A DNA stretch of 64,000 bases from Cheiracanthium punctorium (lineage: Eukaryota; Arthropoda; Arachnida; Araneae; Cheiracanthiidae): NCBI GenBank assembly GCA_038373885.1, contig JAWZYV010002500.1, positions 682,001 through 746,000 of the forward strand. The letters are read 5' to 3'. The stretch's first letter is position 1; the number at the start of each line of letters is the position of its first letter. Below the pieces are notes generated by a model that was not told where the DNA came from, searched no databases, and saw nothing but the letters and a program-made list of their open reading frames with translations. Position numbers and translations under genes: made by a program. Positions 23,968 to 34,707 of the stretch are shown here, one piece after another.

Positions 23968-25213
23968 CTAGCCGCCTCCGGCGACCAGTTGGTTCGCCAT
24001 CTTACTAAATCTTGTTCGGAGAGACTCCTGTTCTTCACCGGCTTCCTTGGCACTCAAATCTCTCCGATTCTGAAAGGAATTTAAAATAAAGATGGTTACA
24101 AACAGGGGCGGCCCTACGGTAAGTGTCGTCCCTGCTAATGTAAAAAAGACGCCCCCTTTTATGCTACTTAGTTTTTGAGTTCGAAATGACGCCCCTTCGA
24201 AGCCGGCGCCCAGATGCGTTGCTTACTGTGTCGGGCCGCCCCTGATTACAAAAATAAGATGGTTAAATGATAAAAACCTGCAAAAAGGAACAAATTATTT
24301 TCGTCCTATATTAATTCTCAAGAGCTTCAGGATGTATTGGCCTTTATCAAAAATGGAAAGGAAAAAAAAGCTAAGAAAATCTGAAACATTTTCAGATTTT
24401 AAATACGCACTAAAGCGCTATGTATTAAAAGCGTATTCTAATCCATGGGTCTTCCCTATTTTCTTTCCTTATTCCATTAAGTTGGAAAGTATATCATTAT
24501 TCATGAGTGTGATTAAAGACAACTAAAATTGATATTTCTATCCTTTTTCTGGATGTAATACATTAGAAATAGATGGGAAAAGCTGTGCAGAAAAATGCAC
24601 AATTCGAACTGAAATAAAGTTTAAAAACTCATTCAGGTGTATTCATAATTCAAGTAGCAGAAGCAGACGATAAATAGCGCTTGGCGCAAGAATCACATCT
24701 CAAATCGTATATCAACCATTTTATTTGTTGCCAAATTAAAAAGTTGCACGTTTTAGTCTCGGAAAATTTCCAAATCCTATTTTTCTTTTGAGTATAAAAC
24801 ATTTCATTCCTGCTCTGATGTCACATGCACACGATGTTTTAATTAAAAAATAACCTTACAAATAATGTAAAAAAAAAAAAAAACGTTATTCTTTTATTTT
24901 TACTTCAAGAGTCTGAATAATTTAATAAACTCGCCAAACATGGCAACCAAGATAGCTAAACTCTCCCTCTTCCCACTGCAGGGTTACAATTGCGAAATGG
25001 CAAGAACAAAAATGATCATTTTGCGACACGTTTTTTATCGATATCTCCTAAAATAATTCGAATTTCGAAAAAATCGCTTCGAGGTGTGTCGAGACCCGTC
25101 TTGGAGAATTTCCGTACAAAATTTGGTAGGTCTACGATCACCCGTTTCGGAGCTACGCGAGACACAGACAGACAGACAAACGGACAGTTTACATCTTGTT
25201 TTATTTATATAGA
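23968..25213 (-). mobile_element. Non-autonomous Helitron
   Basis: On the minus strand it begins TCTATATAAATAAAACAAG at 25213 and ends GGAGGCGGCTAG at 23968. Just upstream is a hairpin GGCGA-ACCAACTGG-TCGCC. Flanking bases are A and T. Near the 5' end it has the shared GACAGACAGACAAAC signature and the AATTCGAATTTCGAAA block. A hAT MITE sits inside. Roughly 500 bp at its 5' side are shared with the Helitron at 34708-37324. Confidence 0.85.
24103..24244. mobile_element. Short hAT-type MITE nested in a Helitron
   Basis: 142 bp with ends CAGGGGCGGCCCTACGG and, reversed, CAGGGGCGGCCCGACAC. The target duplication is GTTACAAA / ATTACAAA, seven of eight matching. Confidence 0.88.
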
Positions 25214-27544
25214 TTCTTGTGCCGTAAATAAAGGTCTCTGCATACGCACATGTGAATATTTTTATATGTGCGGTAGGGGCATTAAAAAGGAAATATTTCA
25301 AATAATAAAAAGTTCCAAGGAAGCATTAAAACGATATGAAAAAGAAATTTAATAAAAATAAAAGCCCCCCGTTTTCATATAGTATTTAACATCTAATCAG
25401 CCGGACTGTTCATGCAGATCGTTCCTTAACTAACTCCGCCATGTTTGGGGCTCTCAAGACAAGATTAAAAACATACTACGAAGATATACATCTACTGGAG
25501 TTGAAGGCCTAGTGCCCAGGGCGCACAAGAGCATTTCATCAGTCAGTTAGTTCGAATTCTAAAATGTGGTGACATAAGAGGCTTAAATTTACTCTCTCTA
25601 TTATAGTAGTTGAAGACCCCGTTTTAAAGGAAGACTGAGAAGTATATTTTGTAAAATGATTTGGTGTGCTCATGTTGTAAAGTTTTATAGATGTTGTTAT
25701 AATAAAGGCGTTCTGAATTACATGTCTCCAAGACAGAAGGCCATTTTTTTAAATTGAACAATAAATTATTAATAAATTGATATGCGTATCAATAAATTAT
25801 CAATAAATTGATATGTACCAACTAGCATTCCGATATAATTGCCTTATCTTTATCTATTTTTGCAATGTTACGTAAACATTCTACATGATTTTTCGGAACA
25901 AAATTTAACTATCAATATCATCATCGCCCCATTGAAAATCTTTTTTTGTTTGTTTGTTTGTTTCACTGCAATTTTCTAAATTTTCGAGAATGATTCTCGC
26001 CGATAGTCTTCCAAAAGAAATTAGCGTTCGTTTGTGCTGGTGATTCCAGCTAATCACCAGTGAATTCAACTTCAGCTGGTAATTTGCTGATGAAACGAGG
26101 TGCCCCTGCATAGATGAGTTGGTTGCCCCACTCGCGAATCTAGGTAGCAATAAGGCTTGATTATTCACAGCTGAAACAGCTGTTCAGGGGGCGAATTCCG
26201 TTCTTTCATAGGCGAGACCGTTGCGGGGCACAACTATAATTTATATTTTTTTGTTATTTTTCATAAATAGATTTTTTAAAAATATGGTAGCTGAGTCACA
26301 TACAATGTTCCAGGAATTGCACATATACTTGTATTCAGGTTAATGTTGTTTTAATTCATATTCACCTTAGGCAAAAGTGGATAAAAAAAATCCACGGGAC
26401 TAGATTAGTGAACATCAGCGGACATTTTTTCCGGCAAGTTCCAACGCATAATGTCCTCAGGCAACACCAGTTTACACAGTTATAGTGCGTTATAAAGTTG
26501 AATTAAACTCAAATAAGTCACGCATTTAAGTAAAATATGATGTGCTTTTGCCAGTAAATTTAAACAAAGAAATTAGCTTATTTTAGCGTAATGTTAGCTC
26601 TAAATTATACGGATATAAAAATAATGAATGAAAGAATAAAAACACTGAACAGAAAACGGGTGTTTAAAAGATAAAGTAAATACAAATTTGTAAAATTCGA
26701 CAAATACTTATCCTTAGTAGAAAAAAGATTCGTTTGCTATATTTTATACAGCTCTTAATTACCAATGCAAATAAACCAGTTTTAATCTGAAACCTTTAAA
26801 AAGGTGGAATAATATTTCCCATATATTTTATCTTTCCTGTCGAAACATCCAAACAGTTGGCTGGTTCCTTCATGGAACGGGATAAATAGTAGAAAAACCC
26901 TGAAAGAATGTAACAGGGTAGTTAGAACACCAAGCCAACTTGCCCCGTAGTGAATGTGCCTACAGGTCCATGTTACACACTGTCTTCTTCACAAATTAAG
27001 GGGCAAACCGTTGGCCCTTAATTTGTAAACCGTTCGTAAAATAAACAACCGAAACAAATCAAGTATGTAGTAGGTAGAGGTAATCATGTACCATGAAAAA
27101 TTAAAAAAATTAAATCGCAGATACTAAGATGATAATTAGGTATTAAAAAAAGAATCAGTAAAATGTCACTTGCCAATGCAAAAAAAAAAAAAGGAAAAAT
27201 CGTTGTAAATATCCACTGCATGGACATAACGCGACGAAACTAGATTAGCATTTAGGGAAAGTATGAATATTCTGTAACTGGTTTCGAAATCAGAGTCCCC
27301 CAAAACGGGCGAATGATGAAGACTGCGTCTACATACCCCAATAGTCAACTATCCCCGGTCATCCATATTAATAAATTTTCAATGACTTCACATAAAATTA
27401 TGTATGTCAGTATATAATTTGTGTCATTTAAGCCAAAGTAAACATATTATTGCATGCGTTCAATATACAGAATTGTGCAAAAAATTAATGTAAAAAAATC
27501 TAAATTTCTGGGATTTTTTCTTTTTTTACTAGAAATGAATCTTA
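25214..27544. other. No gene recognised
   Basis: Several 60-120 codon frames occur (for example 25905-26168, minus) without recognisable domains. AATAAATT / GATATG words repeat near 25765-25815. Nothing else supported. Confidence 0.5.
26991..27026. repeat. Short inverted repeat (potential hairpin)
   Basis: ACAAATTAAGGGGC and GCCCTTAATTTGT pair over 13 bp with one bulge, around the loop AAACCGTTG. Confidence 0.75.
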
Positions 27545-27935
27545 TTAAGTTTCATCCATTATCATTGAGTCCAAAATTCATGGAAGTAATTAGTCAAAGA
27601 TGAATACTGAAGCAATTTTCAATCCATGACACAATAAAGAAATCATTAAACGTGAAAGTATGCTAATATCAGGAATTTGTATTACCTAATTTCAAACGAA
27701 TTCCTTAAACTATACAATTTATGCGCCTATGCATGCTGTAATGAATATTTATTACAATCAAGACACGGTGATTTTTTTCCTATGAATTATTCAAACCCCG
27801 TGTCTGTCAAATTGCATTTGACTAGAAACAATAAAATGTAAGTTAGAACAAAGAAAATAATTTACAAAAGCTTCGAACAGCTTCATCAAGCATTTTTCAT
27901 TAACAAAATGTTAATGGGGACAGCGTAAAACAGAT
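27545..27935 (+). repeat. Dispersed block, paired with 41690-42090
   Basis: Colinear, same-strand similarity to 41690-42090. Shared words include GTATGCTAATAT, AATTTATGCG, GAATTATTCAAA, ACTAGAAAC.ATAAAA and ATGTTAATG. Identity by eye is about two thirds over ~390 bp. Neither copy has a long common open frame. Confidence 0.65.
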
Positions 27936-28968
27936 AAAATTAGACTGAACTTTCTGTTGAGATAATATATACGGTTTATTTAATGGTATATGTTTTTAAT
28001 TTCTTGTTCCTTAACATATGCTTTATACATACGCAAATCATTATGTAAGCCAGTCATTATATATGTTTCAATACTTATTTATAACTAATAGAATTTAAAA
28101 TGAATAAGTAAAAAAAAATAAGTTCCTTATTTTATTTTGTGTTTCTATAGGATCTTATACAGGGTGCACCCGAAATTCATGAAGAAATTTGAAGGGATGA
28201 TAGTACTTATCAACACGACGGAAAACTATAGGTCGCAATGGCAATAATTTAGTAAAAATTGTGAGAATGCACAACCATCGAAACATGTTCTTGAATGTTG
28301 TTTTTTTGAAAAGACGGCTTATTGAACGAAGTTTGTTTCCTTACATGTTGCACAAATCTGTGCAGCTTTTTTTCGAAACCTAAAGTGTTCGCTCACTTGC
28401 CCGCAAAACTCCTTGTCTGCATTTGTGAACATATGATGGTTTAGAAAACACATCCGATAGAAAGAGGTACCGAAAACTGTGTTCAGCGTTTTTGTTACAT
28501 TTGCCGATTAAGTTACATTTGCGATACCATCAAAACTATAATTTCAGGTGTTACAAAAAAGCAGATAAGATAGAACTCTGACCTATCTGCTCTTGTGGAT
28601 GTTTGAATTTCCTTGCAATTGGTGAAGGGTGGACGTTATTGAACCAACTGAAACGGCCTTTTTTGGATAAGCATATTTTATCATTTTATTTTACAGTCTT
28701 TTCAATAATTTTTATTGCAACTTTATTTGCCTTGATAAGTACGTAATGCACGTATGTGTACGTTCGTATTCAAGATGAACGCAACTGAATTCCGCTAAAA
28801 AATTCTTGAATTCTCTATGCTTGGTTTCAATTAATATAAAGCGAAACATTCATGTTTTAAAGTAAATGAAATCTAACCATCTTCAACAAAATCTAAAAAG
28901 CATTTGCAATATTAATTTTTTCAGTCTAGCATACTAGGAATAAAACTATACATGCGGTTGGGCAAATA
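27936..28968. other. No gene recognised; possible single transposon end at 28160
   Basis: ACAGGGTGCACCCGAAATTC at about 28160 looks like the terminal repeat of an arthropod DNA transposon, but I found no opposing end. Confidence 0.4.
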
Positions 28969-29439
28969 CAAGGGCTGTAAATAAAGTAATTGCAACATAG
29001 TTATAATTCAGTTTTTAATGAACTTACATGTACGATTGCATTAAATAGTCCTGGACCTAGCTACAGTTCTGTGGGAAAGTTTGAGTATGGAGAATTTTTT
29101 TTTCAGAAATGTTTAATAGGTGCCTTAGAAAGTATTTTCGGCTTGGGTGGACATCCGCCACCTGATACATTTTCTGGCAATGACGTCATCAAAGATGGCG
29201 GCCGCTCGATCACAAAATTGCTCATATCTAAGTTAATATTTGACCAATTAGCATAAAAATTATATCAATATACTGCAATTACTATTTGTAAGATGAAAAT
29301 AGCAATGGTTTTTAGCTGTTTCCATAAACTAATAAACAACAAGTTAATTTGTTATACTATTTTCGATTACAAGATAGACATATATTACCGTGAATAAAAA
29401 AATGATTATAATGTAACTGCAAAAGGATTGTTACATATT

Positions 29440-32235
29440 GAATCTAACCCCTTACTACCACACTTACGGAAAGAACAACAGGTTTCTGCATTTGCCCTAC
29501 AAATACAAGAGGATTTGGAACATTTTCAGCAATTACATGACCCAATAAAATCAGTTTGATATTTCTGTAAATTCTTTTCTGGCACTAAATCATCTTCTAT
29601 TACTATGAAATGCTAGTAGCATGATTTTGTGGATGGTACTTGAAATCCTTATTGTTTTGTTTTCATATCGTGTTTTGCCCAGTGTAGAGTACAAATCATC
29701 GCCGATCTTAAACATATTTAATATATTTTTCTTTGCATATTGTGAAACCAGTGCTTTTGCTAGCAGATTATTTAATGGATTAGGAAGTATAACAAACGGG
29801 TTACCTTTTTGTAAAATATATTAAACATTGAGGTCACCTTTACATCTAGGCTTTGGGTTTGCTTCTTAGAAAACTCATGCTGGATGTCCAAACCGTCGAC
29901 AATAGAAATGGAGCCAGCAATTCCCCAAAATAGATTTCATATCATCAGACGCTCATGATGTTTTATCTCCAATTCTGGTACAAACTGCTTTTGCTGAGTA
30001 CGCCCTACGATACCAGATGAGCTTTTTTGGGATCTATTAATGGTTTGTTCTAATGCAACGTCCGCTGCAACAGCTGAAAATTTATGTTCATACCGTTTCA
30101 CAACATTCTTTACCTGCATGAACATTTCATGTATCTCCGGGGCTGTCTTGGGTAGTCTTTTCATGTCTTCCAAATATAAAGAAGCCCATCGTTGATAGTT
30201 TACACATTCAAAGGCAGAAAATACTGGTAGAAGTTTTTGTACTGTGTCTAGATGCAATTCCTAAAGACCTTGTCTATCGGAACGAATCAAATTTTTTTAG
30301 TAGCTGGAGCAATTTCAGGAAATTATCCCAGTACAAAAACAATTCTTATGTTTGCCGTCCTTGTTCAACAAATTTCAAAAAGTCTGTGAAGAGTTTCTAC
30401 ACTTGACATCTACATCTATTTAATTTGTTTTGTTTTTTTTCCATGCCGAAAAAATATTCTGCTGGTAAAAATATTCTGCTTATGAATCTAACTTCGAAAA
30501 GTTAGATTCATAGGACTCAATGGAATGTTCTTCCAAAAAGGACTTCACTTGCAATCTAATCATCGTATCTCCCAACATAAACTTCCCAGTGATTCCCCTC
30601 ATACAGTTTTTACCATGTAAAACAGTGCCTACCACATTTACTTCAAACACTGAGAATTCAATAAGCACAATTGTTATTCCACTTCCCCAAAGATATTTAC
30701 CTATACAACTAGTCACAATTTTAGCCTTCTGGAATGCCCACAACATCGATACAATATTTGTAAATTTATTTGGATTGATTAGCAGGACTTCACGTGCAAT
30801 AGCGTATACACTTTCATCACAGGTTACTGGTAAGTACTGCTAAGACATTATTATGGTCAAAGACATTATTGAAATTTAACAGAATTGTGTAAACATTTGC
30901 ATGCTGATTTACTGGGTTCGCAATTACTGGCAAAAATCCAACTTGCTTTTGCTATAAATCTTCTTTTGAAGAAAGTGCTGGAGTGGAAAGGTCGTAATCA
31001 ATAATAACATCAGAACTGTGGGAAATAGGTTCTGCAATTCTTAAAAACAGCCATAAAATGTCTAAATTTTCGTTTTTTTTTTTTTTAAATCTTTATTCAT
31101 TGTAAATAAATCTGAGTTAGCTTCGTAATCGCTTGGGAGATTAGCACGTTTGTAATACGATTGTAACTTTTGGCATGGAAGAAGTTCTTGAATTGGTTTC
31201 AAACCTCGTGTGATACCAGTCTTCGATAAACATGGTTTAAATGGTATAACCAGCGGTTTATCTTGAAAAAGATCACACATGTTATGAGAACCTCCTATAC
31301 CAAATAAGGTACATTCCTCATGATCAAAATTACCGAAGGCGCCAATTGTCTATGAATCAATCTTGAAATGACTGGGAATCGATACTTCATTAGGAGACTG
31401 CTTAAGAGCATATTGTACAAGATTATGATGGTGACGAATCGCTTTACTGTAGCTCACACCAATACCTAGATGATTTAGCTTGTTATCAATGCTTCGTTTT
31501 TACACGTCTCATGCATTGTTTCCCCCAGCATCATATGTAATGGCGATTTTTCGCTCCGTGATCTATGTTGTAGTATATGATTTCCAATTATACCCGTGCC
31601 TTAAGACACCACTTCTGTGAATGCATCTTTTTTTTCCGTTCGTCTGGATTAAAGTCTTCATCCTTTTCTCCTTCAATGATATCAGCTTCTTTGATGGAAT
31701 TTGGATCTATACCAAATAACGTACTGAAAAAGTTTATGAAAACTTTTGGTATTTTACTCTTAGTCCAAGAGCTTGTAAGGTCCTGAGTATCACCATATTT
31801 GCCAATGAGCCTAAAGTCTAGCTTCTGCAATGAATCTCTCAATAGAATAGCACATTCTATTAGAGCATTGCAACTTCTTTGGGCATCTGCTACTTTTTCT
31901 GTTTGAAGAGACGCAGAAAAAAACATGACTGGTTTATTTGCCTCTTTAGGTTTTGCAAACGTTATCTCATTTACAAAATAATCAGATAGCATTAGTTTTA
32001 GCTCCTTGTTACTGACTTTGTTGTCTTCATTTTGTATATTAAATTTGTATCTAATGTAACTAAGGGTACATCCATAACCTTTATGTAGTCCAGATTTGAT
32101 ATCATCAACTATAAGGGAAAAGGCTGTAATTCATTTTTGAAATCTGAGGGGTACTCTCTTCGCTTGCTTCAAGTTTTTGTTTATACCTCAGTAAGTACCC
32201 AGAAGTACAATTTTCGTAACATAATAGATCAGCAC

Positions 32236-32272
<37 letters not shown>

Positions 32273-32823
32273 TGGCATATCCTCCACGTCACAAGCACGA
32301 GCGAAAACATCATCTTGTAAATATAACACAGCTTTTAAAAACTCTTGAGCTCTAGGATACTCGCTTATTCTATATTTCTCGTAAATGCGATTATGCAATT
32401 TTTGGTTACAGATAATACGTAAACAGTAGAAATACCTCCAGCTTGAGGAGTATGGTAGCGTGCACGCTTTCTTCCAGACTTCCTAAGACTTTCCTGCACA
32501 GTCGGTTGAGAAGAGCTGGCGTTGCCTTCATTTTACAATATCTCTTTCTCACTTTGAAATTTTAAAAGGGATTTCTTATGGCAGTATTGTTTGTAGCATG
32601 CATTATTCATATGATAGACAAGCACTACTTCTTCACTTAATAAGCTCAGACGCTTCGTGACAATGTCGTTTCGCACTTGTGCAGTGGCCCATGTATTTTC
32701 TCGACCATTTTCTGTACTTATCACACTATTATTACTTTTATTGCAAATAATGCATGTTTTTTCGTCTGGATTAAAGTCTATTACATGATCTTGCAATGTT
32801 GTGGACAATTTTATGACTTCCAC
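29440..32823 (-). pseudogene. Decayed transposon protein, zinc-finger N-terminus and Cys-rich C-terminus
   Basis: Six open pieces on the minus strand follow one another in shifting frames. 32823-32533 starts MEVIKLS and has a CIICNKS...YHMNNACYKQYCHKK zinc-finger pattern. 32398-32105 holds another cysteine group (LLCYENCTSGYLLRY) interrupted by a phenylalanine run coded by a 34-A tract on the plus strand (32237-32270). 31992-31588, 31280-31062 and 30746-30480 form the middle. 30257-29937 has RWASLYLEDMKRLPKTAPE and AALEQTINRSQKSS-like sequence, continuing past a stop into GSISIVDGLDI. A cysteine-rich tail (CSKSSCICR..CC) lies near 29440-29530. I recognise the LYLEDM..LP and EQTINRSQK motifs as belonging to uncharacterised transposon-like proteins common in arthropods and cnidarians. 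I cannot name the superfamily or point to a catalytic triad. Confidence 0.7.
32237..32270. repeat. 34-base poly-A tract
   Basis: Homopolymer inside the decayed transposon gene, adding a phenylalanine run in its minus-strand frame. Its length may be misassembled. Confidence 0.9.
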
Positions 32824-33389
32824 ACTTACATTTAAACTCTAGAATCTAAAAAAAAAAAGAAAAATACAAACTAAATTCGCGCCATTTCTGCAAGCATTAA
32901 AACCTAACCATAAATGCGGCTTATACTGGTTTTGCAATCTTACCTTTAGAGGACTACTAGAGCCGTTTGTTAGAAAAAATTACGAACTAAATGAACAAGA
33001 AATACAGACAAATCAGTTTATACGAGTAGAAAACTAAGCTACCCGAACGACGTTTGAACAAAAATATCAACTGGTTAATGCCTGAAAACTACACATCGTC
33101 TGCATTACACATTATTACATACGTTATTTAATAAAATAAGTGTAAATTAATATAAAAAAATGCAATTTCATACAAATCGGACAAGTATTAACTTAGATAT
33201 GAGCAGTTCTGAGATGCGAGCAGCCGTCATCTTTGATGACGTCATAGCCGGAAAATGTACCAGGTGACGGATGTCCACCCAAGTCCAAAATGCTTACTAA
33301 GACACCTACTCAACATTCCTGAAAAATATTCTCCATACTCAAACTTTCCCACAGAACTGCAGTCAGGTCCTGGGCTAACATTCCTTCTA

Positions 33390-33900
33390 TGTAATCACCA
33401 GCAAAGTTTGTAACCTTTTGCCGAATGTCGGGTAACGCTGCTGAGCACTGGTAAGGTGTTGATTGCTGGTGTCAGTGACTGAGGGCCCTACTGAGCGGAG
33501 TACAGATGCAACGCCATGAAATCTGCGGCCTCTATTTGGGGGGGGGGGGTTCCTTCAACATCGGAAACAGATCGAAGTCACAAGAACTCATGCCAGGTGA
33601 GTAAGGAGGTTGTTCGAAGATTTCCCACTGCCATCGTTGCAATGGGAGAGTGACATTGTTTACGACATGACAACGAGTACACAATACAACACGATAGGGA
33701 TATTGTTTTGCAATAAACATGAACGTTTGCGCCGAAGCAGATGGTGCTGTAGAAATCGACAATAGTCGCCTGCGTTGAGAATTTGCCCTACATTCGCAGA
33801 CACTCCTCCCGCTTCAACCCATCGTGAAACCGTCCAATACAGTAATGAACTTTCAATAATCCCCGATAACATTCTGTTGCATATCTGCCATGGGCAACCT
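33390..33900 (-). pseudogene. Mariner transposase remnant
   Basis: The minus-strand frame 33762-33532 carries WEIFEQPPYSPGMSSCDFDL followed by FPMLKE, the family's signature around the third catalytic acidic residue (mariner form PPYSPDL.P.DFHLFP.LK). The aspartate normally in 'SPD' is glycine here, while the DFDLF part is kept. Upstream, an overlapping frame (33872-33660) has LYWTVSRWVEAGG. Frames change several times, and a poly-G run at 33538-33549 interrupts the downstream part. The gene lies in the mariner remnant whose ends are at 28969 and 34174. It cannot encode a working enzyme. Confidence 0.75.
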
Positions 33901-34174
33901 CTATTTTAAGTCTGATCACCTTTTGATCAGACATGCTTTAGAACTTTTGTCTGATCGAACATTTGTCTGATCACCAAACATGCTTTAGAACGATGGAAAC
34001 GAAACTCTGCACTTTGGCGACACGCAACAACCACCCTTCTAAATTGATCGACTGTTTTTTGCACTTTACATATCGACTCCAGTGGTACCTCACTGTTACC
34101 ATATCCTACTTGTGCATGTAAGCTCTTCTGTGAGTTTCTTGGTTAAGTTGCGGCAATTTAATTTACAGCCCTCG

Positions 34175-34707
34175 TTAATTAGAAATAATAAAGTACTGTA
34201 CCCTCTTTTTAGAAGTGTACCATTGTGAAGAGTCATTTTGTTCCGCTGATTCGATTTTTATAGGTAATGGCGAATATAAAAATATTCGATTTTTATAGGT
34301 AATGGCGAATGAATTGGTTATCTAGTCTAGATATTTCCCCCTCCTACTATAAAAAGTTCACTCATGGAGAGTAAAACCTTTGCAAAAAGATATATGTTTT
34401 AAAAGTGCAGGAAAGAGGAAGGAATTGCTGGGATTACTCTTGTCCCAGGAGCTGACTGTTAACCAGAAGTATTTTCTGCGATAGCAGTTATCCCGCCGGC
34501 TTGAAAAAAAGCTATATTGGGTTAGGCAATATTCCCAAGTATTTAATGGTAAAATGAGTAAAATATTTCATAAACATAATTGGATACGGCACAACTCAAC
34601 AGACAACGCAATAGTTTTCTAATGTAAAGCGTTTAAACCCATCTAATGTTAATCTTTTAATACTGTAGTGGAATTTTTTTGTTGTTCTTTATTTTTTTAA
34701 AGTAAAA
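34175..34707. other. No gene recognised; short direct repeat
   Basis: ATTCGATTTTTATAGGTAATGGCGAA occurs twice in tandem (about 34248 and 34284). Nothing else supported. Confidence 0.55.

Larger units (their letters stand above)
29046..33377 (-). mobile_element. 4.3-kb TIR transposon of unassigned superfamily
   Basis: Terminal inverted repeats of about 190 bp (29046-29238 and 33187-33377) agree at roughly 85% by eye. Shared words include AGTTCTGTGGGAAAGTTTGA, GGGTGGACATCCG, ATGACGTCATCAAAGATG and GCTCATATCTAAGTTAATA. The outermost bases read TAGTCCTGGACC / TAGCCCAGGACC. The interior is a decayed gene on the minus strand (29440-32823). I could not find an unambiguous target duplication. The element interrupts a mariner, so it arrived after it. 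Confidence 0.8.
28969..34174 (-). mobile_element. Mariner element split by a larger transposon
   Basis: The outer inverted repeats are CAAGGGCTGTAAATAAAG at 28969 and, reversed from 34174, CGAGGGCTGTAAATTAAA; GCAAC follows in both. The left flank is TA. About 0.9 kb of mariner sequence remains: the 5' part with a broken transposase at 33378-34174 and an 80-bp 3' end at 28969-29045. The rest of the interval is a separate 4.3-kb element inserted between them. The remnant is shorter than a typical ~1.3-kb mariner, so it is also internally deleted. Confidence 0.75.

Noticed and set aside
24990..25352. 120-codon plus-strand frame
   Set aside because: Spans the 5' end of a Helitron (CAGACAGACAGACAAAC region) into flanking DNA; no protein similarity recognised.
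25905..26168. 87-codon minus-strand frame
   Set aside because: No domain recognised, length expected by chance in this window.
28140..28700. Transposon starting at ACAGGGTGCACCCG
   Set aside because: Only one end seen; no opposing repeat or coding remnant.
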